From Euwallacea fornicatus (lineage: Eukaryota > Arthropoda > Insecta > Coleoptera > Curculionidae), in NCBI RefSeq assembly GCF_040115645.1, contig NC_089551.1:4340001-4404000 (forward strand): DNA of 64,000 bases. The letters run 5' to 3'. The notes beneath the pieces were generated by a model. That model did not search any database and had not been told where the DNA came from. It was given only the letters and a program-made list of their open reading frames with translations. Each line of letters begins with the position of its first letter. Within the stretch, counting starts at the first letter, position 1. Shown here piece after piece: positions 13,701 to 22,800 of the stretch. Both the position numbers and the translations under genes were made by a program.

Positions 13701-16700
13701 ATAAACTTCTCGTCTTAGAATCACTCAAATGATCACCGCTGGAAGTTCGGCCACATACTTAAACGACACCTTGTATATTCTCCCTCAGAATTCCCTGCGG
13801 GTATCCTCCAAGGAGTCTTCTTCAACGCAGACCGACCCAGGTACATGAACTATGGAGCCATAGGGTTCGTAATTGGACACGAAATTACTCATGGTTTTGA
13901 CGACCAGGGGCGACAATTCGACAAAAATGGAAATTTGGTGGACTGGTGGCAGGAGGAGACGAAGAAGGCGTTTGTAGAAAAGGCCCAATGCATCATTGAC
14001 CAATATGGAAACTACACCGTACCCGAGCTAAATCTAAACGTAAGTAATCAATGTGCGGGTGTACAGATTGAAGCTTTCTGTACATACATTTTTTGTTTAT
14101 ACACCTTGGTTTGGATTTAAAATGGCTTTGAGTTTTGTAAATATGCATGTCTATCGGCTTTAATGTAAATTTGAAGGTACAAAGTTGCGCTGAAGGATAA
14201 CGAAAAATGTTATGAAGGTTCGAGTAAGAAACTTTATGCCATCAAAATAAATTATTTTGTCCCACTGTAAATAACGGACAGTGACAGCAGCCAAATTTGA
14301 CATATGAGTGAGGTTAGAAATCTAACAAATGTCAAATTTGAGTTGACACTAAGTGAAATAAAGACGCAAAAGATCCAAAATTGTTACCTCACTCGTATGT
14401 CAAATACGACTTATGTCACCATCTATTATTTACACAGCTGCAAAAGTTTCATTTGCATGATAGCGCCCGATGATCTAGACGAAGCGGAATTGCATGTTTT
14501 TTATAGTTTTGTTTATCCTTTTATTGAGATCGTTTGGAAATCTCCTACAATAATTTCAAAATTTGAGTGATTCTAGTAATATGAATGACATTATAATAAA
14601 TAATGGATTTTTTCTATGCTTTGCCTAACACCTCATAAAAACATGGAATTGAAAATAACAAAATGGGAAACAATAACAATTAAATATTTTTGCAGTCATA
14701 GTAAAATATATTATGAGGACATTATCGTTTGGGTTCCTATACAGACAGTAATATACATTTTTTATTGCATATTCCTATACTTCACCATCCTTATGTTAAA
14801 CATCTCGTATATCTATAAGGGGTTGTTGCACCAACGGTTTCAAACCAATTTAATCAATACACTGAGTATGAAGGTAAGCTTTTATCGAGTTTCTTGGTGA
14901 AAGTGCCTTTCAGGCCCAGTTTTACAACAATGGTTCAAAAGTCGGTTCGACTGAACCTGACTGGTACCTGACCCGCGTCATAAGAATAGCATTACCGTCG
15001 AATGAATCTAATTTGGGACATTTGGAAATACAATGTTAGTATTGCAGGGTGGTACGATTACCATTGATTCAGCTAAGTCGATTTTGAACCATGACTGTAG
15101 GACTGGGTTAAGTGAGAGACTTACATCTGCCATAACCCTGTTCGAAGTAGTAGATACGTGTGTAGTTTAGATTAATATCAAAATTAGCAAATTTAATCGC
15201 AATTATTAGTTTACAATAATAATATTAGCATTCAGACCGATCTCGCAACTATTACGGCACAGTTGTGTAAGTGTGGTTCAGAAATTAGCTAAAATCCAGT
15301 GGCGTACTTCGTTTTCATCACTTTTGTAAAAATTAAAATAATAAAAAAAATGGTGCAGATGAACACCAGAAAGTTTAGCTGTGATTAACTACAATTATGA
15401 TTCTTTAATGAATGGGACATGTTATATAATGGGTGTGCGGTTTTTTTTAGTAGAATTTTAACTACGTATTTTACGCATAGAAATCATATTAGTTTGCCAC
15501 ATAAGGTGTATTCGGGAAATGCTTTGTTAAGTAAATACAGGGTGTCGAATCACTATATTTTTTCAATTTATTTCTTATAACTCCCAAAGTTTTTAGGATA
15601 TCTAGCTTAAATTATGAGCATAAGTTGTTCTTTAGGATCTAGACAATTAGATAATGCTAGATTATCATGAAAATCTACAAGGTGATATTTTTTGGGGTTA
15701 CGACCCATCTTATCGTCCAAAACTTTTTAATAATGCATCGCATAGTATTTAGTTTAAAAAACTTAAATTGACTGTTCAATTTAGAAACTATTATGTGTTT
15801 TGTCCATTTTAGTACCTGTCACCGTTTTCCAGTTATTTGCAAAATGGTGAAGTAGTGCGTACTATTTTTTCATCGAGTAGGTTTAATTTGTTACTGATAT
15901 TTCTGAACTTCTACTGACGTTTCATTTTCTAACTGACTACTACGATGTAAACAGGAGTAAGAATTTGTATATTTACGATCTAAAAGTAAAGCGAATTTTT
16001 AAAAGAAGAGAAATTAAAAGTAATTGTAGACAAGGAGACGATAACCACTTCAAATAGAACATAAATAAAAGAGTAATAATTTAATCGATAACAAAATAAT
16101 TTAAATCAATATCAAATAATCATTATTATAGAAATTGTTCGAAACGATCACTATTACGGTCCACACATAAATTAGAACCTCGCCGTAGAGACTGCCGAAC
16201 ATCTCTGAAATCCCGCCCAGTTATTTTAAGAGCAGAATTTCTTCTTGACCTTATAAGTTTTTCCTGAGAGTGTACAGGAGTAGAGTACACATTTTTCCTC
16301 ATAAACCCACCAAATATGAAAATCCGGGGTGCTAGATCGGGTGAACGAGGAGGCCAAGCAATTGATCCTCTACAACCTACGGATTTCTGTGGACAGGTTG
16401 AATTTAGCCAGTTCCTCTCCACCCCGAAATAATGTGAAGGACATCCGCCTGATTATGCGATAAACTTATACTCAAAATATGAGCTAAATATTTCAAAAAC
16501 TTTGGGAGCTATAAGAGATAAATCGAAAATAAAAACTAAAACCCTGTGTATCCTCAATAATGCATTCTCGAATGTAGTTGATATAGTAAACCAATACAAT
16601 TTTTTCGCGTAGAGTACGTGATTAAATCCTGCTACAAAAAACCCGAATACTCTCTATTATCAGATATTTTGGATTGTCTCCTAACTAACTTGCAAAAAAA

Positions 16701-19015
16701 ACAATAAAATTTGTAATTTTTTTTTTTTAATTGCAAATTTTTATTTTACAATGACTGTGGAACCATCAAATTTGAGATACCCCGTAAAACGGGACCTTAA
16801 TGTTTAACTTTTGCTGATGTAGTTAGACGTGTGGAATGTTCAATGTTGAATTTCCTTGCGAATTCAACTTCCAACTGTCTTGCATAACTTAAGTATGCAG
16901 AGTGACCACAAAAACATAACCCGCGCTTTCGTGATAATTACAGCATTCTGCATGGTATAGACTAACATCAGCTTAACCTTCCTCTTACAGCTGAATGGCA
17001 TAAACACCCAGGGCGAAAACATAGCCGATATCGGAGGCATTAAGGAGTCGTACTTAGCGTACCGCAAATGGATATCTCGGAACGGGGAAGAGCCCTTTTT
17101 GCCGGGGTTGAAATACAATGGCCGACAAATGTTCTGGATATCGGCGGCGAGTATTTGGTGTTCGGCCACAAGGGAAGAAGAGCTGCGCCAAGTGGTCATT
17201 ACTGACGAGCACGCGCCCGATAAGTTCCGGGTCATCATACCTATAAGCGACATGGAATACTTCGCGCAGGACTTTAACTGCCCCAAGGGCTCGCCGATGA
17301 ATCCTACGCGCAAGTGCGAAGTGTGGTAGGGCCGATCGTGCGAAAGGTCGCTGTGATTTGTTGAGTGTTTTTATTTTATATCTTGAATGTGATTTTTGGG
17401 TGATTGAATGAGAGTATGCTAAATTGGATTTTATATATACATACATATGCTCTGCATCAGAGCCCTTTTCTATTTAAGTAGCTTATAAACTCCTCGACAA
17501 AATTATCGCAGCACTAAACACTTTCCAAAGCTTTGGCCCTAAATAACTTTCAAATTTTTCGTCTGGTCTTAACGGTTTTTTAAATTTTTACTGCAAATCT
17601 ATCCTGTATGAATCGCATCATATCCTCATATGTCCGGCATTGCTCTTTGATGGATTCTTAGCGGATGGATCAACCGTACCTCACTTTTTTGGAAAAAAGA
17701 TTGTTGGCTTTAATATAACAGATTTCGCTTTAACCAAAAACAAAATGAAAACCTGAAAAAAGTGCCGATAAGGACTCCGCGATTTAGCGAGCGATTAGTA
17801 TATGTTTGTTTCACTTGATATGCAATAATACTAGACTTTCGCCAAAAATGCAAGTACATACTACGAGTCTTAAAGAATTGGCCCATAATTAATTATGAGA
17901 ACTACTAAAAACGACCAGTAGATTCAGCAATTGTTTAGCGTCAAAGTTGTGGCATGATTTGTGGTGCGTTAAATTTTTGAGGATTAAGAAGTGGGAGTAG
18001 GTAAAGTTTAAGGAATCTTAATAGGCAGAATGTTTATATCATGCGTTAAACTGCACAATGAAAAATTATAAAATATTAATAAAATATATTGTACTTACTG
18101 CAAATAGTAGATTTTTGCCGTGGAAACTCTTCCAACTAGCGATTTTTTAAATTTGGTATAAGGACTTTCGAGACAAAATAATTTTCAATAAAAAAAATGT
18201 TTTTAATAAAACGATTTTTAGCCTATCCTGTTGTAGTTTTTGTAGCGATTCTTGGAATATTTGGGTGCTAAAAGGTGAAGGGGAAGTAGCTGCGTGTTGC
18301 TTGTGTACTGTATCGCTAAATGCGGCATGAGTCAATCACTTGTAAATACGTATCACTGGGAATGCCGTTTATTATTGAATTGTACATATTTAGTATTTAC
18401 TTTTATAAATAATAGGAATTAGAAAATAAATGTTAAGGTTAGCAAGCCTTCATTCGTCCAAATAAATGGCTATAATCCTTAACAAACTTCTCATACAGAC
18501 CACAAGACAAGAGTTAACGTCACGCTTCTGTTAGTGATATTCAAGCAATTTTTTTAACACACATCAAATATAATGCTTTTCAAACTTAAAACCAACCTAC
18601 AAACAACACGCGTTCTACACTGTTCACACCTCACAAAACCTACCAATCATTCAAACACAACCACCTTCCTTTGTAGCTCAACGGTATAAACACGCAAGGG
18701 GAGAACATTGCGGATAATGGAGGAATCAAAGAGGCCTACCTGGCTTACCAAAAATGGATCAAACGTAACAGTCCAGAACCCCAACTGGCCGGACTACCCT
18801 TCACTCCGAACCAGATGTTCTGGGTGTCCGCCGGGAACAGTTGGTGCGCCCGCTATCGCCCGGAAACTCTGAAGTTGAGGATCTTAACAGGATACCACTC
18901 TCCAGCGCAATTTAGGATATTGGGACCCATGAGCAATTCGGATGAATTCGCAAAGGATTTCAATTGTCCCGTGGGGTCAAAGATGAACCCGCAGAAGAAA
19001 TGTAGAGTGTGGTAA
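1704..19015 (+). CDS. Nep: neprilysin-like M13 zinc metallo-endopeptidase (upstream N-terminal exon not identified)
   Basis: Type II membrane endopeptidase of family M13 that cleaves extracellular peptides. Exons as I read them: 1704-1840, 2113-2224, 7966-8085, 8140-8276, 8328-8521, 8595-8771, 8946-9322, 9622-9862, 9912-10080, 13789-14039, then one of two last exons (16991-17329 or 18677-19015). Phases agree throughout and give 750 residues from the first whole codon, close to human neprilysin. Visible in order: a basic NPTWWKRRT stretch and a membrane helix (residues about 15-38), the Cys-rich start of the ectodomain (CVSPGC, then DPCDDFYQFTCGNF), the NAFY substrate-binding motif (about 544-547), the zinc motif HEITH (585-589) and GENIAD (646-651), which carries the third zinc-ligand Glu and the catalytic Asp. 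The first exon starts in mid-codon, so a coding exon upstream is expected; alternatively translation starts at the ATG at 1735. Which insect neprilysin this is cannot be told. Confidence 0.9.
1994..2012. repeat. short AAT microsatellite
   Basis: A run of about six AAT units lies in the first intron of the neprilysin gene, about 100 bp before the next exon. A similar run occurs at 13550-13567 in a later intron. Both are ordinary simple repeats. Confidence 0.8.
2929..4949 (+). mobile_element. nested Tc1/mariner-superfamily element with about 330 bp inverted repeats
   Basis: The left end TACAGGGTGTCCCATTTAAA and the reverse complement of the right end (TACGGGGTGTCTCATTTAAA) match. The similarity continues inward for about 330 bp on each side, past TTGTCCGGTAAAG and TTTTGCTGCAGA. 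The element carries a plus-strand transposase remnant. It lies wholly inside the 2708-6430 element. An internally deleted relative sits at 41217-41910 in an ABCC4 intron. Confidence 0.8.
3480..4523 (+). pseudogene. transposase remnant of the nested element
   Basis: The frame starts at ATG 3480 (MDRCTLDEKSKMVF, an N-terminal helix-turn-helix like the DUF4817 type). It is then broken by stops and frameshifts until about 3910. From there an open frame runs to 4523. That part holds the DDE-domain core: NRHNLHFW, VNVWCNIIGECLIGPFF, QHDGCPAHF with the second catalytic Asp, PDLTSPDFLLMDFLKDKVY with the third Asp, and the family-typical ending HSFEHLL. The segment that should hold the first catalytic Asp is altered. 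It is not a functional gene. Confidence 0.75.
4990..6048 (-). pseudogene. decayed transposase of the outer element
   Basis: Read on the minus strand from ATG 6048, the sequence begins MATFSNEEMTQMHF and continues, after a stop, with ARHLYAEQYPERHLPCSDTF and RFHRRLQETGSF, the DUF4817-like DNA-binding region. A longer open piece (5676-5933) follows. Further on are NVWVGTIQEQLIGSCF, SYYHFLRNILPELLEDL and a C-terminal piece ending in NGGNFQQF. Stops and frameshifts interrupt it throughout. The C-terminal part resembles the remnant at 56950-57180. Confidence 0.7.
6679..7915 (-). mobile_element. mariner copy with a decayed minus-strand transposase
   Basis: The ends are imperfect inverted repeats of about 28 bp (ATAGTCCCAGAAGCACTCGA on the left, its complement near 7890-7915). 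Minus-strand frames at 6720-7291 and beyond read like a SETMAR-type mariner transposase: LLQRLSEEIRKKRPHLRKK, a block around LWPKSINLISNFLLALP, and the C-terminal EKCINLKGD. Stops and frameshifts break it. A second copy with the same ends, deleted internally, is at 38374-39236 in the plus-strand ABCC4 gene. Confidence 0.7.
8277..8327 (+). other. 51 bp in-frame, stop-free mini-intron in the neprilysin gene
   Basis: The segment begins GTATTTGG after GATG and ends GTTTTCAG before GGCTGAAG. Removing it joins ESDG to LKTIQTILKYLGGWPALEG, which is the spacing I expect for M13 peptidases. It is 17 codons long with no in-frame stop, so a plain translation would add about 17 extra residues. I treat it as an intron. 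Confidence 0.7.
10611..12028 (-). mobile_element. Tc1-like element with a decayed minus-strand transposase
   Basis: Both ends share about 60 bp as inverted repeats (ATTTAAATCATTTTTGGT near each end). The minus-strand frame at 11314-11736 encodes a Tc1-type N-terminus: NEFEKGRMMNLRETDRSF, then an RTMKHQDRRLRIMALRD segment. It continues past a stop into VFIDESRFCLDTHDG, which holds the first catalytic Asp, and RRWDERR. The frame is interrupted further on. It lies in the neprilysin intron 10081-13788, directly beside the next element. Confidence 0.75.
12033..13346 (-). mobile_element. foldback-like element with about 440 bp terminal inverted repeats and a deleted transposase
   Basis: The left arm (about 12033-12460) and the reverse complement of the right arm (about 12900-13346) match over nearly their whole length, from the terminal ACAGGGTGTCTG through ACAGGGCGTCAAAGTTAA and CTTCTTGAGATATTTGAAGT. 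The roughly 440 bp between them holds, on the minus strand, a transposase start (MVESYTNAEMTDTLLVYVF) followed closely by a C-terminal piece ending DHFEHLI. Most of the coding region is therefore missing. Confidence 0.75.
13878..13892 (+). other. HEITH zinc-binding motif of neprilysin
   Basis: The codons CAC GAA ATT ACT CAT encode the HExxH motif, with two zinc-ligand His residues and the catalytic Glu. It sits within GFVIGHEITHGFDDQGRQFD, which is diagnostic of family M13. The exon is 13789-14039. Confidence 0.95.
14292..14340. repeat. nested short palindrome in a neprilysin intron
   Basis: CAAATTTGACAT at 14292 is matched by ATGTCAAATTTG ending at 14340. Between them sits the near-palindrome GTTAGAAATCTAAC. 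A further partial copy (CCTCACTCGTATGTCAAAT) follows near 14386-14404. This may be the end of a small nonautonomous element; its full boundaries are not clear. Confidence 0.55.
15536..16550 (-). mobile_element. mariner-superfamily element with long inverted repeats and a transposase remnant
   Basis: The left end (TACAGGGTGTCGAATCAC) and the complement of the right end (TACACAGGGTTTTAGTT) match over about 100 bp, including CTCCCAAAGTTTTT. The minus-strand frame 16126-16422 carries AWPPRSPDLAPRIFIFGGF, the region of the third catalytic Asp. The usual DFFLWG is changed to IFIFGG, so even this piece looks dead. It lies in the neprilysin intron before the first alternative last exon. Confidence 0.7.
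16991..17329 (+). CDS. neprilysin alternative last exon A (divergent form)
   Basis: A complete terminal exon of 113 codons including TAG, preceded by CTCTTACAG and entered in phase 0. It carries GENIADIGGIK, so the zinc-ligand Glu and the catalytic Asp are kept, but the usual Asn after Asp is Ile. It also has DEHAPDKFRV, which keeps the His and Arg that contact substrate in this family, and FNCP. The C-terminus is KCEVW rather than the canonical KCRVW. The segment after FRV (IIPISDMEYF) departs from the usual xGxxxN pattern. Exactly the same length as exon B, so it is an exon duplication. Expression as an alternative end of the same transcript is inferred. Confidence 0.85.
   Translation: MNGINTQGENIADIGGIKESYLAYRKWISRNGEEPFLPGLKYNGRQMFWISAASIWCSATREEELRQVVITDEHAPDKFRVIIPISDMEYFAQDFNCPKGSPMNPTRKCEVW
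17330..18676. other. spacer between the two alternative last exons
   Basis: Contains the 3' untranslated region of exon A if that exon is used as an end. An AATAAA lies at 18078-18083, about 750 bp downstream of the exon A stop. No transposase or long inverted repeat was recognised. It ends in the TTTGTAG acceptor of exon B. Confidence 0.45.
18677..19015 (+). CDS. neprilysin alternative last exon B (canonical form)
   Basis: A complete terminal exon of 113 codons including TAA, entered in phase 0 after TTTGTAG. It has the canonical GENIADNGGIKEAYLAY, then QMFWVSAGNSWC, GYHSPAQFRILGPMSN with the substrate-contacting His and Arg, FNCP, and the classical C-terminus KKCRVW. It can replace exon A after the 13789-14039 exon. 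Since B is closer to the family consensus, it is probably the ancestral copy and A the diverged one; that is inference. Confidence 0.88.
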   Translation, partial: LNGINTQGENIADNGGIKEAYLAYQKWIKRNSPEPQLAGLPFTPNQMFWVSAGNSWCARYRPETLKLRILTGYHSPAQFRILGPMSNSDEFAKDFNCPVGSKMNPQKKCRVW

Positions 19016-19867
19016 AGGAGAACTGATCGATATTATGTGGTAGTTCTGGTATTATTAGGTGATTTGGATGAAAAAGTGTTTAGGCATGATTGAGTTGTTT
19101 AGATTTTAAAGGTCTACATTTCAATATTTTGGCCTGATCAAACCGAACGAACGAGCCGAACAATCAAAATAGAAAAACTGATTTTGCCAAGCCGAATAAA
19201 ACGCACTGAATTGCTCACAGTCAAAAGTTCGGCGGAGTGTGGACGTGAACACGCTGTATTAATTCAAGCCGAAATGTTAAAATTTGGACCTAACTTAGTA
19301 ACAATTTTTCGCCGAATTATTTTTTTTCTCTAAGGTATACAAAAACTCTCAATGATAAACCCCATCGCCCCACAAATTTTGCAAATTCGACGAGTAGAAC
19401 GCGTTTGCTATTGGCGTCTAAAAAATCCCTTGTCCCTTGATCGATATCCGTTATTGATGGAGATTTCAAAGCTTTTTCCGAAAGCTTAAACATTGACAAT
19501 TCGTATGCTTTGTGTTTTTCTTTGCAACACACCCGACGGAAAAACGTTATCACCGACACTCGTATATTAATGAGCCTTAATACACTTATCCATTAAATAA
19601 GTCTTCTACATGCGCCAATTTTCCTAAATAACTGTTAAAACACTTTTAGGACAATACAAAAGGATCCTTTTGCAGGTGACATAAATGACGTAAATATAAT
19701 GTCGCAAATGTAAAAACTCCACTAATAGTGATTTTATTTCGATGTCGGAGAGTTTCTTTTACTACAGCATGCAATCAAAAAGATATACTATCAAATAAAT
19801 AATTAAAAGCATGCAGAAAATCTTACTTTATACGTCATTATTGAATCCTGCGAAGTCTTGAAAGATT
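19016..19867. other. convergent 3' intergenic region between neprilysin and ABCC4
   Basis: About 850 bp separate the two stop codons, which face each other. A possible polyadenylation signal for the minus-strand transporter is TTTATT at 19733-19738 (AATAAA on the minus strand), 130 bp past its stop. AATAAA near 19195 could serve the peptidase gene. Nothing else was recognised. Confidence 0.5.
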
Positions 19868-22800
19868 TCAGTCTGCTCCAGATCCGTTCTCGACCACATT
19901 TTGTAATGGTAGCGATGAAGAGTAATTCTACAAAAATAAAGAGATTAAAAGTAAACTACGTTTTTTGATGTTAAAACACAATTTTTCGTTTTAATGCAGT
20001 AGATCATTGTCTCCAAAATCCTTCTGAAATCTGAAGCTGAATAGTAATTAAAATTTAAGTACACTCATTATTGCATCCACCAATTGTCAACAAAATTCCT
20101 GACAGAGAGTCTATTTTTAATCGAATTAAATGAGTATGTTTTTACCGCAACATATTCATAAATTGCCTCAAAAACCCACCTGAAGCTAGAAACTTAATTT
20201 AAATGAAGAGCAATTAAAATTGGGCAGGTACCTCCAAGTTGTAGATAGCGTATTCACCAATTGTCAAGAAATTCTCATCAAAAATAATCTATTTTTAACA
20301 GAGTCAAGTGAGTGTGTTTACAGCGAAATGTATTGAGAAACTGCCTCGAAAATCTATCTGAAGCGATAAGCTCAATTTAACATTCATCGCTTGCGGAAAG
20401 ACCTAATGATTTACACGTTGGCGAACACTGCAATGTAGGTAAATGAGGGAGATGGTTAATCTTACCTCCCGGGCAATTGCTCCTAAATTATCAGCCATGG
20501 CCTTCCCCGTCTGCTGCACCAGCTCGTAAAATACGCCTCGTTTATCCTGCAGAAGTTCGTGCGGATGACCGAATTCCAACCCCCGTCCAGCGTCCATCAC
20601 TAACACTTTGTCAGAATCCATGATCGTGTGCAATCTGTGCGCTATCGTTAATACTGTACATCTTGAGAATTTGTTTCTAATGGTGGCTTGAATCAGTGAG
20701 TCCGTGTGAGGGTCCACATTAGCAGTGGCCTCGTCCAAAACCAATATTTTGTTGTTTCTGATAATGGCCCGAGCTAGGCAGACCAACTGACGTTGACCCA
20801 CGCTAAAGTTTAATCCGCCTTCGGATATTTTACTTTCCAAGCCTTGAGCTAGGTTGGAAACTGCTGCTTTCAACTCTACTTCCCCCAGGGCGTGCCAAAT
20901 TGCCTATTAACATAAAACAGTATTTATCGAGTTTGTTTATTATATTGAAGTACCTCGTCGGAATGCTCGTCGAATGGATCCAAATTCTTACGCAGGCTTC
21001 CAGAAAACAGCACAGGCTCTTGAGGAATAATTGATATACTTGATCTCAGTTTGGCAAAAGTGATCTTGGCTGTATCAATATCATCGACTATTATTTTGCC
21101 TTCGTTCAGTGCCAGTCTGAACAGAGCCACAATAATGGACGATTTTCCAGCCCCAGTCCGACCTACGATGCCTACTTTCTCAGTGCTTTTAATATCGAAA
21201 GTAAGCTCTTTCAGAACCAATGATTCACCAGCAGCATATTTCATGCTGAGCTTCTCGAATTTTATATTCCCATATTGGGGCCACTCTTTGGGCGGATCCT
21301 TCGTATCAATATCTTGCTCAGGTACCATATCTGCGTACTCCTTGATACGCTCCACGCAGGTCATGGTATTCTCCAGTTCGCTCCACTGACGCATGCCCCA
21401 TTGGAACATGCCTGTTAGATTCAAGGATTGAGTGATTGCGAAACCGACGTTCCCTCCAAAGGTCTCTGAATATGCGTCAAATTGCAAAAATAATGCTATT
21501 AAAATCAATCAAAAACTAACCGGTATCAAAAAATAGGAAACTCAGCGTAACTAGTGCGATGAAAACAACGCAATGCATATCCAGCCAAAAACCAAAAGTC
21601 CTGTTGGCCCCCAGAAGCATGAAGTACGCCCCACTATAAGTGTTTTGATGCCTGTCGAACTCTTCCTTAAGCATCTCCTGGGCTCCAAAAGCTCTGATAG
21701 TAGTCAAGCCTTGCAGTGAAGTCGTCAAGTGTGAATACACAGGACTTCTTGCTAAATCAATTTCCCTTACACCATTTTTTTCAATTTTCTATCTTACCAA
21801 TTCCCTCAAGTCTCTTAATGTCTCTACTGGTGGCTAGAAACACAACTCGCATGAAATAGAAGATGGTCAGCATCCCAAGAGCCGGAACCATCATCCATGG
21901 ACTAACTGTAGCTACCAAGATGGATATAGCCATTACGGTCAAAGCAATTTGCAGAGTATCCAATAAAGTCATAGGCAACGCCTCATCTACTTGATTCATA
22001 TCTTTTGAAAACTTGTTTAGAATTCTTCCGGAAGGATTCATGTTGAAGAAGCGCATGCTGACGTTTACGATTTTGTAGAACATATTGTTGTGCAGCCTCA
22101 CTGAAGCTTTGTTGCAGAATCTGTAAAACGCCAAAGAGCGCCCCACTGTTAAGGTGATCATCAAGACTATCAGAACACTGTAGGTGATGAGAACTATGTT
22201 CTCTGCCATGCTCTTGATCCAAAATTCTTCAAAAGGATTTCGAAGATCGAAGCGAAGGTCATCAACGTTTTTGATTTTATTCATATTCACCCTGTAAAAA
22301 TGCTTGTTCCAAATCAACGATACAAAATTATGCGAATGTAATGACCAACCAGATTTTAAGGTAGAAGTCAACTAAGCTGGATACGAACTGGGCTAACACA
22401 AAGGTTATGAAAAGAGTGACAATCTTGCACCAATGTCCTCCAGATACGAAGTAGGAGGTGTAGACCTTCCAGGATACTGTACCTGCTTCTCGACCTTCTG
22501 CCTCGATTTGAGGTGCCTGGAAAGAAGTTTGCCATAAATAAGTGTTATTTTGATGCCTCAAAAAATTTTTTTATCGGGTAGTTGAAGCGAAAAAATTATT
22601 TTTCAACTCACCGAACTGCATTACAAACCCTATAAAAATCACATTAACTCACCTCATCACTCTTCGGTACAATTTCCTTCGTAGATACCCTCCTCCTCCT
22701 TACAGGTTTCAGTTCTTCATTCTCTCCGACACTCTCTGCTTCTTCCTGATCCTCCTCTTCATCTATGATATCCTTCAGCTCGTTAAGAAGCTTTGTGAAA

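Noticed and set aside
14304..14900. Open frames of 88 and 94 codons with hydrophobic stretches
   Set aside because: They lie inside a neprilysin intron, have ordinary AT-rich composition and resemble no family. I take them as chance.
17330..19015. Exon B as part of a separate, tandem neprilysin gene
   Set aside because: No other neprilysin exon lies between 17330 and 18676. Only the last exon is duplicated.
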